From NCBI GenBank assembly GCA_955651735.1, contig CATPAM010000329.1, forward strand, positions 1 through 5,093: a DNA stretch of 5,093 nucleotides, written 5' to 3'. Below the pieces are notes generated by a model that worked only from the letters and a program-made list of their open reading frames with translations, did no database searches and was not told the origin of the DNA. Made by a program: the position numbers and the translations under genes. Source of the DNA: Candidatus Acidiferrales bacterium. GTDB taxonomy: Bacteria; Acidobacteriota; Terriglobia; Acidiferrales; UBA7541. Shown piece after piece: positions 1-5,093 of this stretch (position 1 is the first letter of the stretch; every line of letters starts with the position of its first letter).

Positions 1-296
1 ATTCAGATCCACACATGCATAATCCCGGTGGCTGTGACATCAGTGCTTCACTGATTTAGTTGAGGAGTATCTGGTATAGGCCGTGAGAAAAGAAGCTCCG
101 GCTCTCACCGCGAAGATTTTGGTGATCCGGCCAACGCCGTGACGGTCGATTTCATTCCTTCGGTGAGCTGGACGCCGATCTACTCGCCGCTTCCAAAACC
201 GGAGTCACTATGCGCCATCACCATGCTCCGGGTATGAGCCCGTTTTGCGCTCACTTGTTTTTCGCTCCGGCCACAAGTCGGCAGTAGTTGCACGAA
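1..296. other. Left-edge region without a supportable gene
   Basis: This stretch lies downstream of the minus-strand operon. I found no ORF with both a start and a recognisable product. The plus frame that ends at the TGA at 235-237 is open only from about position 64, its in-frame starts are GTG codons, and the peptide is about 33 residues with no family I recognise. A short hairpin at 229-242 (CGGG stem, 6-nt loop, CCCG) is followed by TTTT on the plus strand. It could be a very weak terminator for something entering from the left, but a four-pair stem is not convincing. No clear terminator for the minus-strand operon is visible here either. Confidence 0.5.
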
Positions 297-2189
297 CTAG
301 ACCAATCGTGAGAAGCGGCGGCTGGAGTTTGGGAAGTCCACGCCCATCGCGAACCAGACGAACACACCGAATACCGCTGAGGCCAGTAGCACGCGCCATT
401 CAAAGTGCGGAGCTGGCGCCGGGCCGCCGTGACCCAGAGCCGTCATGAGCGCTCCGGCGACGACGCTTGCAACAGCCGCCCACTGATAGAGCCGCAGGCG
501 CGCAAAGACAGGGGTTTGCGGTTCACCGCGCCAAGCCTCTTCCACAAAGCGCCCCAGGCCAGTGAGAATGAAATAGATCCCGGAAATGAGGTGCAGGGGT
601 GCATGCAGGATCCACAAGCGCGCTATGGCCAAGGCAACTAAACCGTTCCACAGGATCGAGTATACGGGTGTGGGATGGAGCGGCAAACCGGCCCAAGCGG
701 TCAGCCGACAAACGCGCGAGCGCGGGTGCGTGTAGCGAATCCCCAGCGAGTCGGGCGCGAGCCTCCCGTGACAGCAACCCTGCACAAGACAGCGCAGCCT
801 GCCCATGGCTTGGGCCCACGGTCCGCCGGCGGAGAACGCTGCGAGAATGAGCCACGTGCTCGCACCGAACAGCGGTGCGACAAGGGCGCCCAGGGTCCCG
901 CCGAGCAAGCCGCCGTAGAAACCAAAAGGGCGCAAAAGCTGGGACGATCCTTCGATGTATTGGGCCCACAGCGCCGCCCCAACCACAGCCGCAAACGCAG
1001 CAACGAGGACGGCTGTCTGGTGTCCAGAACCAACGAGTGAACCGGCGATCCAAAGTCCGAAAGTTCCTCCCAGGCCGACATAGATGCCATGGTTGATGAT
1101 GCGAACCGAGCCAATTCTCCACTCTCTCCAGGAGTTGGCGATCCGCTCGGCTCCGCTCCGGATTGCTTCCCAGAAGGCAGCGCCGTGCGCAACAACCCCG
1201 ACGATCGCAAAGCCGGCAAGCACGTTGGCCAGCGCATTCTGCCCCGTGGTTACGCAACTGCCGGAGATGAGAAGTGCCCAACCGCGGCACAGCCAGGTGA
1301 TTCCGGGCCACCGCTTGGCGTAGACCTCTGCAGCCAGCACAGCCCAGATCACGCGAAACGAAGGGAACCCGGTCGCGGACCCGTCCAGCATTCGTTCCCA
1401 AGCCAACCACTGGCCGAGCATTGTATGGGGCGTAAACGGGCGAGACGGCGCTGTGAGCGGAACCACCAGAAGGAGTGGAAACGCGAGAGTCATCGCCCAA
1501 AGTCCGCGCACAGAGAATGTGCGGAGGTCATCTCGGGTTCGCGCGAGAAGCGGAGCGAGCCCGATGAAGACGCAAGCGCTGGCATAGAATATCTCTGACC
1601 ATTCCAGTACTGGGAGGGATCGCTCGAATGGCAGCCAGGCGGCGATCGCGTCGCGTGGCGTTCCCAGGGCAACCACGCCTTTGTAGAGCACAATCCACGG
1701 CAACAGCACGAAGGCGTAACAAGCCAAGCGCTCCGAGGCTGACGGAGACGTTGGACCGGCCGCTGGCAGCAGGCTCATCGACGCGCGACCAAATCGCTCA
1801 CGGAGATCATGCCGCTCGTATCCGAGCACGAGCGCGGCGCAACTCAGCGCAACAATCGGGGAGACCAGCCACAATCCGCTGGCTGAGCCCACCGCGATGG
1901 AGACGCCAGCGCAGAGCATCGTAAAACCGGTGTAGATGGGATGGGGAAGCAGGCGAAAGATGCCTTGTGCAACATAGCGGGGAGGAGGGTAAGCATTCAT
2001 CGGAAGTCCGCCGCCGTAGACCCACAGGTTGACCATTCCCATTGCCAGAAGAAAGCCGCCGGCCGTAGCGATCGTGAGACCGAACGTCGGCGAAACGATG
2101 GCTGGGATGCGCACTATATCTGCGGTCGCCATGGCCCAAGCCGTCAGAGCGATCGGCACGAACAACACAAACGTCGCCCCGTAGACCAT
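297..2189 (-). CDS. Multi-domain membrane protein: PEMT/ICMT-like + degenerate PAP2-like + Lgt-like
   Basis: This 630-residue polytopic membrane protein appears to be a fusion of three lipid-enzyme folds. Residues 1-140 resemble phospholipid/isoprenylcysteine methyltransferases: a PPP turn at 68-70, then HPIYTG (83-88) and YERHDLRERFG (124-134), matching the family pattern RHPxYxG...E..L...FG. Residues about 150-345 look PAP2-like: GFPSFR (274-279) and TTGQNALANVLAG (314-326) match the usual PSxH and GxHxxxDxxxG, but the catalytic His, His and Asp are Arg279, Asn318 and Asn322. Residues about 355-590 resemble prolipoprotein diacylglyceryl transferase: FYGGLLG (424-430), GRLRCLVQGCCHGR (463-476), HPTPVY (505-510) and GRFVEEAWR (546-554). 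A final membrane helix lies near 598-616. The ATG at 2189 lies 13 nt after the upstream gene's stop and has no obvious Shine-Dalgarno, so translational coupling is likely; an in-frame TAG just upstream excludes a longer start. Ordinary Lgt proteins are under half this length. The substrate is unknown, and I would not name it lgt. Confidence 0.85.
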   Translation of the reverse strand: MVYGATFVLFVPIALTAWAMATADIVRIPAIVSPTFGLTIATAGGFLLAMGMVNLWVYGGGLPMNAYPPPRYVAQGIFRLLPHPIYTGFTMLCAGVSIAVGSASGLWLVSPIVALSCAALVLGYERHDLRERFGRASMSLLPAAGPTSPSASERLACYAFVLLPWIVLYKGVVALGTPRDAIAAWLPFERSLPVLEWSEIFYASACVFIGLAPLLARTRDDLRTFSVRGLWAMTLAFPLLLVVPLTAPSRPFTPHTMLGQWLAWERMLDGSATGFPSFRVIWAVLAAEVYAKRWPGITWLCRGWALLISGSCVTTGQNALANVLAGFAIVGVVAHGAAFWEAIRSGAERIANSWREWRIGSVRIINHGIYVGLGGTFGLWIAGSLVGSGHQTAVLVAAFAAVVGAALWAQYIEGSSQLLRPFGFYGGLLGGTLGALVAPLFGASTWLILAAFSAGGPWAQAMGRLRCLVQGCCHGRLAPDSLGIRYTHPRSRVCRLTAWAGLPLHPTPVYSILWNGLVALAIARLWILHAPLHLISGIYFILTGLGRFVEEAWRGEPQTPVFARLRLYQWAAVASVVAGALMTALGHGGPAPAPHFEWRVLLASAVFGVFVWFAMGVDFPNSSRRFSRLV

Positions 2190-2202
2190 TTGCCAAACAA
2201 GG

Positions 2203-2994
2203 TCACGGCCATACGACTACCTCGTGAATCGCCATTCCAAAGGAGTCTGCTTGCCCGGGTCGCCGCAGTACCGCGCGACTGAGCCATTTGCACTCGTGCA
2301 CGCCCAGGATGCTCGCTGGGAAGAGCCGTTGGAAGCTGGGAAGAACTGACAGCACGGTAGCTCCCAAAGCGCCTTCCCGCAGCACGGTGCCTTTGTCAAG
2401 GCTAAGGACGGCTTCACCGTCCGTGAACACAATCTCCTGATCGTTGATCGTGCGGGCGGAAACAGACACGCCGTTGTGATAGACAGTTTGCCGGTTGCTG
2501 GAACCGCGCCAGTCGATCCATACCAGGGCATCCGTGGCGTTGACGAATCGGCCCCAGCGCAACTGGCGGATGGGCAAACGCCAAGGTGGCATGGATAGCC
2601 GCAGGTGTTCCACGTATCCCCATCCGCGATGCGGCCGTCCGGCACCGATGCGGATCTCTGCGACAGACCGCGGCGCGACGCAGTTCCATTCAACACACCC
2701 GGCTTCCGATTCGATCAAAACCTCCCGGAGTGCAGAACCGATCTCGCACCAATTGCCCTCGGCGTTCCACGTCGACGACTTCCAAACAATTCTTCCATCG
2801 TGCACCACAGGTGGAGGCTTCTTCCGCAGCGAGAACAGGCTGCGCGGGGGGAGTCCGCCCCCGTGGATGAGCAGACTTGCGTAGTGAATGGCGGACGTTC
2901 GCCAGCGTAGCTCCGCGTGGTAAATAATCAGGGCGCCGCCATCTTCACTCGTACAGTCGGCGTACCACTTGGAAAGCTCGAAGGCGGGAATCAT
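2203..2994 (-). CDS. CrtC/AttH-like (carotenoid 1,2-hydratase-like) hypothetical protein
   Basis: This predicted soluble protein has 263 residues. I chose the ATG at 2994 because it begins 11 nt after the upstream UbiA stop, has a GAG-type weak ribosome site (GAGTAAG), and gives a sensible N-terminus. A longer in-frame start at 3108 would overlap the prenyltransferase by about 100 nt and adds a sequence rich in His and Arg that looks like non-coding read-through. Visible features are WKSSTW (71-76), CVEWNCVAPRS (100-110), GWGYVEHLRLSMPPW (124-138), LPIRQLRWGRF (140-150) and VWIDWRG (158-164). The Trp-rich beta-strand pattern and the GxGYxExLxL...PWxLPI..LRWGRF core resemble the CrtC/AttH lipocalin-like superfamily, whose known members add water to carotenoid end groups. 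No signal peptide or membrane helix is seen. Its place between a prenyltransferase and a lipid-enzyme fusion fits a role on an isoprenoid intermediate. The family call is moderate, and the enzymatic activity is inference. Confidence 0.72.
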   Translation of the reverse strand: MIPAFELSKWYADCTSEDGGALIIYHAELRWRTSAIHYASLLIHGGGLPPRSLFSLRKKPPPVVHDGRIVWKSSTWNAEGNWCEIGSALREVLIESEAGCVEWNCVAPRSVAEIRIGAGRPHRGWGYVEHLRLSMPPWRLPIRQLRWGRFVNATDALVWIDWRGSSNRQTVYHNGVSVSARTINDQEIVFTDGEAVLSLDKGTVLREGALGATVLSVLPSFQRLFPASILGVHECKWLSRAVLRRPGQADSFGMAIHEVVVWP

Positions 2995-3005
2995 CTTACT
3001 CGCGG

Positions 3006-3914
3006 CTACTTGCTGCCGATGGCAATGGCCACGGCTCCCACCAGCATCGGGATGCGAGACAACTTGATGCGTGTGGCATCGCTGAGACCCCTCCAGACGA
3101 ACACACACATTAGGCAGAGCAGCATCGCAGTGGCCGCAATTCTACCGGCGTTACTCCGCGCGACGGCCACGAGGCCGATCGTTGATAAGAACATTACTGT
3201 TACGCCGATTCCCCGAGTGCGACGATAACCGAGGACAGCCGCGATTGTCGCTAGGCCGGCGAGGCGGTCGCCTATCAGCTCCTCCGCATCCATCAAAGTT
3301 TCGCGTCCAAACACGAAACAGGCGAGCGTCGTATAGGAGAACCAGGGGCATGGAACGCCACCCACAACCGAACCATAGAGCAACGGACTGCAACATAGGC
3401 CGGCCACAAGGGCGCCCTTACCGAGTGGATATCGCTGCGCGATCGGCGAGTACGCAACAAGCCCTAGGCTCGTTATGGCCAGCACCTTTCCACCTGAGCC
3501 CACGATCGTCGACAATAGAAATACCGGGGCGAGCAAGCCGACCGCAAGAATTACTGCCTTTCTTATGGATAACTCTCCTGCAGCGATCGGCCGCCGCACA
3601 CCAGCTGCAGCATCCTTGTGGTAGTCAAACAAATCGTTGACCACAAAGCCGAACATCGCTAAGGCTGTCATCGCGAGACCTGCGGCGACGCTCAGGAGAG
3701 ATAAACGGCCCTGTGCGGCGATCAGAATTGAAGCGGACATTGCTCCAGCCACGAGTGACGAGATGGGACGAGTTGCTCGAAAGAAAGCCAGAAGCTGGAC
3801 GGCCGCTCTTTGCCCAGTCTCGCGCTCCGGACCGTCGCGTGCGGCCTTATCTCCGTGCGTCCTGCGGCTGGCATTTCTTGGACCGTTTCCAGCGACTTCA
3901 GCTTCGATCGTCAC
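3006..3914 (-). CDS. UbiA-family prenyltransferase
   Basis: This is a 302-residue integral membrane prenyltransferase. UbiA enzymes transfer a polyprenyl chain from its diphosphate to an aromatic, quinone-precursor, haem or glycerol-phosphate acceptor, using two Asp-rich motifs that bind Mg-diphosphate. The first motif is NDLFDYHKD (93-101), followed by RRPIAAGELS (107-116), the usual RP.A.G.(L/I)S segment. The second is RETLMDAEELIGD (204-216), where Asp209, Glu212 and Asp216 take the family positions. Its RE...D.E(D/E)..GD form is closest in style to the (S)-2,3-di-O-geranylgeranylglyceryl phosphate synthase-like subgroup. The loop AYSPIAQRYPLGKGALVAG (154-172) also fits. About eight to nine membrane helices follow a hydrophilic N-terminus of about 40 residues. 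The start is a GTG; an in-frame TGA lies 13 codons upstream and no ATG occurs before residue 59. It is the first gene of the probable operon, 11 nt before the CrtC-like gene. Donor chain length and acceptor are unknown. Confidence 0.9.
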   Translation of the reverse strand: MTIEAEVAGNGPRNASRRTHGDKAARDGPERETGQRAAVQLLAFFRATRPISSLVAGAMSASILIAAQGRLSLLSVAAGLAMTALAMFGFVVNDLFDYHKDAAAGVRRPIAAGELSIRKAVILAVGLLAPVFLLSTIVGSGGKVLAITSLGLVAYSPIAQRYPLGKGALVAGLCCSPLLYGSVVGGVPCPWFSYTTLACFVFGRETLMDAEELIGDRLAGLATIAAVLGYRRTRGIGVTVMFLSTIGLVAVARSNAGRIAATAMLLCLMCVFVWRGLSDATRIKLSRIPMLVGAVAIAIGSK

Positions 3915-4179
3915 GCCGTCGTTTGCTCGTACAAAAGCCAGGGTTCACCTCATCAAGGGACTTGCAGCAAGATTTCTTGTTTGGTCCCTGGGAGAGCCGC
4001 AGTATATATCGGAACACCTCCCTCTGGACGGCTAACCCAGATGGCCGCAGGCGGAACCTCGTCGAGCCACCCGCGAGTTCCACTGCTTGATGTGTCGGCT
4101 TCACCTCATGTGAGCATCGCTCATTCATTTGGAAGTATTGCGCGCCACACGTGGAAGTGGGCGTTCCCTCCCGGCGCAT
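3898..4179 (-). CDS. Possible small ORF upstream of the prenyltransferase (doubtful)
   Basis: This is a 93-residue reading frame rich in Arg, Ser and Cys. It begins with an ATG that has an AGGTGA ribosome-site-like sequence nine nt upstream, and its stop overlaps the start of the UbiA gene by 17 nt in another frame, so it could serve as a translationally coupled leader. I recognise no domain, signal peptide or membrane segment in it. Its codon use does not separate it from non-coding GC-rich DNA, and a promoter-like TATACT lies within it. It may simply be the 5' untranslated and promoter region of the operon. Treat it as unproven. Confidence 0.18.
   Translation of the reverse strand: MRREGTPTSTCGAQYFQMNERCSHEVKPTHQAVELAGGSTRFRLRPSGLAVQREVFRYILRLSQGPNKKSCCKSLDEVNPGFCTSKRRRDDRS
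3944..4109 (-). repeat. 10-bp direct repeat pair ATGAGGTGAA
   Basis: The minus-strand sequence ATGAGGTGAA occurs at 3953-3944 and again at 4109-4100, with starts 156 nt apart. Each copy contains an AGGTGA Shine-Dalgarno-like core. Both copies lie upstream of the prenyltransferase GTG, within the small doubtful ORF and in the same frame of it. They could be binding half-sites or coincidence. Confidence 0.3.
4001..4006 (-). promoter_or_regulatory. Tentative -10 box for the prenyltransferase operon
   Basis: On the minus strand this reads TATACT, five of six matches to the bacterial -10 consensus, in an AT-rich patch (ATATATACT) that stands out from GC-rich surroundings. It lies about 87 nt upstream of the GTG at 3914. 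The expected -35 position (about 4024-4029) reads GTCCAG, which is a poor match, so the assignment is weak. Confidence 0.25.
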
Positions 4180-4276
4180 TCCGAGCGGTCACCTATCGGG
4201 TAACCGGATGAGTGTCCGTCGCTGGCCAGAAAAAACGGAGTTCTAGGAACTTGCGGCCCGCAGCGAATCCGCGATT

Positions 4277-4292
4277 CCGACCGAGTGGTCGG
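4277..4292. repeat. Short perfect inverted repeat
   Basis: CCGACC (4277-4282) and GGTCGG (4287-4292) form a perfect six-pair stem with a GAGT loop. No T-run follows on either strand, so it is unlikely to be an intrinsic terminator. It lies about 85 nt upstream of the kinase -10 box. It may be an operator-like site or chance in GC-rich DNA. Confidence 0.3.
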
Positions 4293-4377
4293 CCAGGAAA
4301 CTGGACCCGGCCGATTACTTCAGGGTTGCCCGTCACCCGGAAATCGACTCGACATATCGCGCCTACGCGTCCAAGGC

Positions 4378-4383
4378 TATAAT
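4378..4383 (+). promoter_or_regulatory. Consensus -10 box for the kinase gene
   Basis: The sequence TATAAT matches the -10 consensus exactly and ends 10 nt before the kinase ATG. Transcription would start around 4389-4391, leaving a 5' leader of only about three to five nt, so the mRNA may be leaderless. No Shine-Dalgarno is seen before the ATG, which agrees with this. No good -35 is found at 16-18 nt spacing; a TCGACA at 4349-4354 is 23 nt away, too far for a standard promoter. Confidence 0.5.
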
Positions 4384-4393
4384 CGCGGCACGA

Positions 4394-5093
4394 ATGACCC
4401 TCGTTCCGGGCACAACCCTGGGGCCATATGAGATCGGCACAACCCTCGGTGCTGGCGGGATGGGAGAGGTGTATCGGGCGAGAGACACGAGATTAGGGCG
4501 CGACGTGGCAATCAAGATTTTGCCGAAAGAGATGTCCGCGGATCCGATACGGAAGCAGCGATTTGATCGGGAAGCGAAGACGATTTCCAGCCTGAATCAT
4601 CCGCATATTTGCGTACTACATGACGTGGGTAGTCAGGATGGCGTCGACTACCTGGTAATGGAGTGCGTGGAGGGGGAGACACTTGCGAAGCGGTTGGAGA
4701 GAGGGCCGCTGGTGCTGGAGCAGGTACTGAAGTATGGGGCGCACATTGCAGATGCGCTGGATAAGGCGCATCGCAGCGGCGTAGTACACAGGGACCTGAA
4801 GCCAGGAAACATCATGCTGACGACGACAGGAGCGAAGCTGCTGGATTTTGGTTTGGCGAAGCCCGCGGTGGAGCTGGTGAGCGGGGCGACACTCACGGCG
4901 GCGACAAAGACAAAGCCTGTGACGCAGGAAGGGACGATTGTCGGAACGTTTCAATACATGTCACCGGAACAAGTCGAAGGAAAGGAGCTCGATGGGCGCA
5001 GCGATATTTTTTCTTTGGGCACTGTGCTCTATGAAATGGTGACTGGCAACCGGGCGTTTGAAGGGAAGAGCCAGCTCAGTGTTGCCTCGGCGA
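4394..5093 (+). CDS. Hanks-type serine/threonine protein kinase, N-terminal part (truncated by window end)
   Basis: The frame is open from the ATG at 4394 to the window edge, giving 233 residues with no stop. It contains most of a canonical eukaryotic-like kinase domain: glycine loop GAGGMGEVY (19-27), VAIK with Lys41, the alpha-C glutamate in FDREAKT (Glu60), catalytic loop HRDLKPGN (132-139) with Asp134, DFGLAK (151-156), the P+1/APE region GTFQYMSPEQ (184-193) and DIFSLG (204-209). All key catalytic residues are present, so it should be active; the activation loop is rich in Thr, suggesting autophosphorylation. The HRD arginine marks it as an RD kinase regulated by the activation loop. Relatives in Acidobacteriota usually carry a membrane helix and a sensor region such as TPR or beta-propeller repeats after the kinase domain, but that part is outside the window. 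The ATG was chosen because it precedes the conserved LGPYEI start and no ATG, GTG or TTG occurs in frame between it and the TAG at 4244-4246. It is divergent from the lipid operon. Confidence 0.95.
   Translation, partial: MTLVPGTTLGPYEIGTTLGAGGMGEVYRARDTRLGRDVAIKILPKEMSADPIRKQRFDREAKTISSLNHPHICVLHDVGSQDGVDYLVMECVEGETLAKRLERGPLVLEQVLKYGAHIADALDKAHRSGVVHRDLKPGNIMLTTTGAKLLDFGLAKPAVELVSGATLTAATKTKPVTQEGTIVGTFQYMSPEQVEGKELDGRSDIFSLGTVLYEMVTGNRAFEGKSQLSVASA

Larger units (their letters stand above)
3915..4393. other. Divergent intergenic region between the lipid operon and the kinase
   Basis: These 479 bases separate two divergently transcribed units and so should hold the promoters of both. For the minus-strand operon the best candidate -10 is TATACT, which is the complement of 4001-4006; no good -35 lies at 16-18 nt from it. 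It would give a leader of roughly 80 nt. For the kinase, a perfect TATAAT lies at 4378-4383. Other structure includes a 10-bp direct repeat (3944-3953 and 4100-4109), a six-pair hairpin at 4277-4292 and an imperfect GGTCACC/GGTAACC inverted repeat near 4185-4206. No tRNA, riboswitch or other RNA gene was recognised. Confidence 0.6.

Noticed and set aside
92..112. Minus-strand hairpin with a T-rich tail as terminator of the lipid operon
   Set aside because: Only three firm pairs before wobble and mismatch, and it lies about 190 nt past the stop codon.
229..246. Hairpin CGGG/CCCG followed by TTTT as an intrinsic terminator
   Set aside because: Only four base pairs and four T residues, with no identified plus-strand gene ending there; too weak to claim.
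523..1500. Long minus-strand frame (325 residues) inside the fusion gene
   Set aside because: It is rich in Arg, Cys and Pro, has no family motifs and is an out-of-frame shadow of the 630-residue membrane protein, whose frame shows clear domain motifs.
1089..1598. Plus-strand frames of up to 169 residues opposite the fusion gene
   Set aside because: Antisense to a clear coding region; the composition (Arg, Pro, Ser, Gly) is typical of GC-rich shadow frames and no motif is seen.
297..2189. Naming the fusion protein lgt
   Set aside because: Only the C-terminal third resembles Lgt and several key positions differ from the E. coli enzyme, so the symbol would mislead.
2995..3108. N-terminal extension of the CrtC-like frame starting at 3108
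   Set aside because: It would overlap the end of the UbiA gene by about 100 nt and adds a His/Arg-rich segment unlike the rest of the protein. The ATG at 2994 sits 11 nt after the UbiA stop and fits an operon.
4616..4954. Minus-strand frames opposite the kinase
   Set aside because: They lie fully antisense to a canonical kinase domain, and their Arg/Leu/Ser/His-rich translations have no recognisable pattern.
1..5093. CRISPR array, insertion sequence, tRNA or toxin-antitoxin module
   Set aside because: No spaced direct-repeat array, transposase motifs, terminal inverted repeats, tRNA-like cloverleaf or small paired genes were found on either strand.

Overview
The window most likely comes from a GC-rich member of the Acidobacteriota, perhaps a Solibacter/Bryobacter-like lineage. 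The main clue is the kinase N-terminus at the right edge. It has the phrasing 'LGPYEIG..LGAGGMGEVYRARDTRLGRDVAIK.LP', which is typical of the large serine/threonine kinase families of that phylum. This is recognition from memory of the family style, not a database result.

Layout: (1) 1-296 holds no gene I can support. (2) 297-3914 is a compact minus-strand cluster, read right to left: a UbiA-type prenyltransferase (3914-3006, GTG start), a CrtC/AttH-like soluble protein (2994-2203), and a 630-residue multi-domain membrane protein (2189-297). The gaps are only 11 and 13 nt, so the three genes are very probably one operon. (3) 3915-4393 is a divergent intergenic region. It contains a weak small ORF, a 10-bp direct repeat, a short hairpin and a consensus -10 box for the kinase. 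(4) 4394-5093 is the first 233 codons of a plus-strand Hanks-type Ser/Thr kinase, cut by the window edge.

How the genes may work together: all three cluster products resemble proteins that act on isoprenoids or membrane lipids. UbiA enzymes attach a polyprenyl chain to an acceptor. CrtC-like proteins hydrate isoprenoid double bonds. The 630-residue protein joins a PEMT/ICMT-like methyltransferase domain, a PAP2-like domain that has lost its catalytic residues, and an Lgt-like domain. My inference is that the operon makes or modifies an unusual prenylated or otherwise tailored membrane lipid or quinone-like compound. The product cannot be read from the sequence. The most novel part is the three-part membrane fusion and its pairing with the UbiA and CrtC-like genes. 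The kinase is divergent and probably unrelated, although a regulatory link cannot be excluded.
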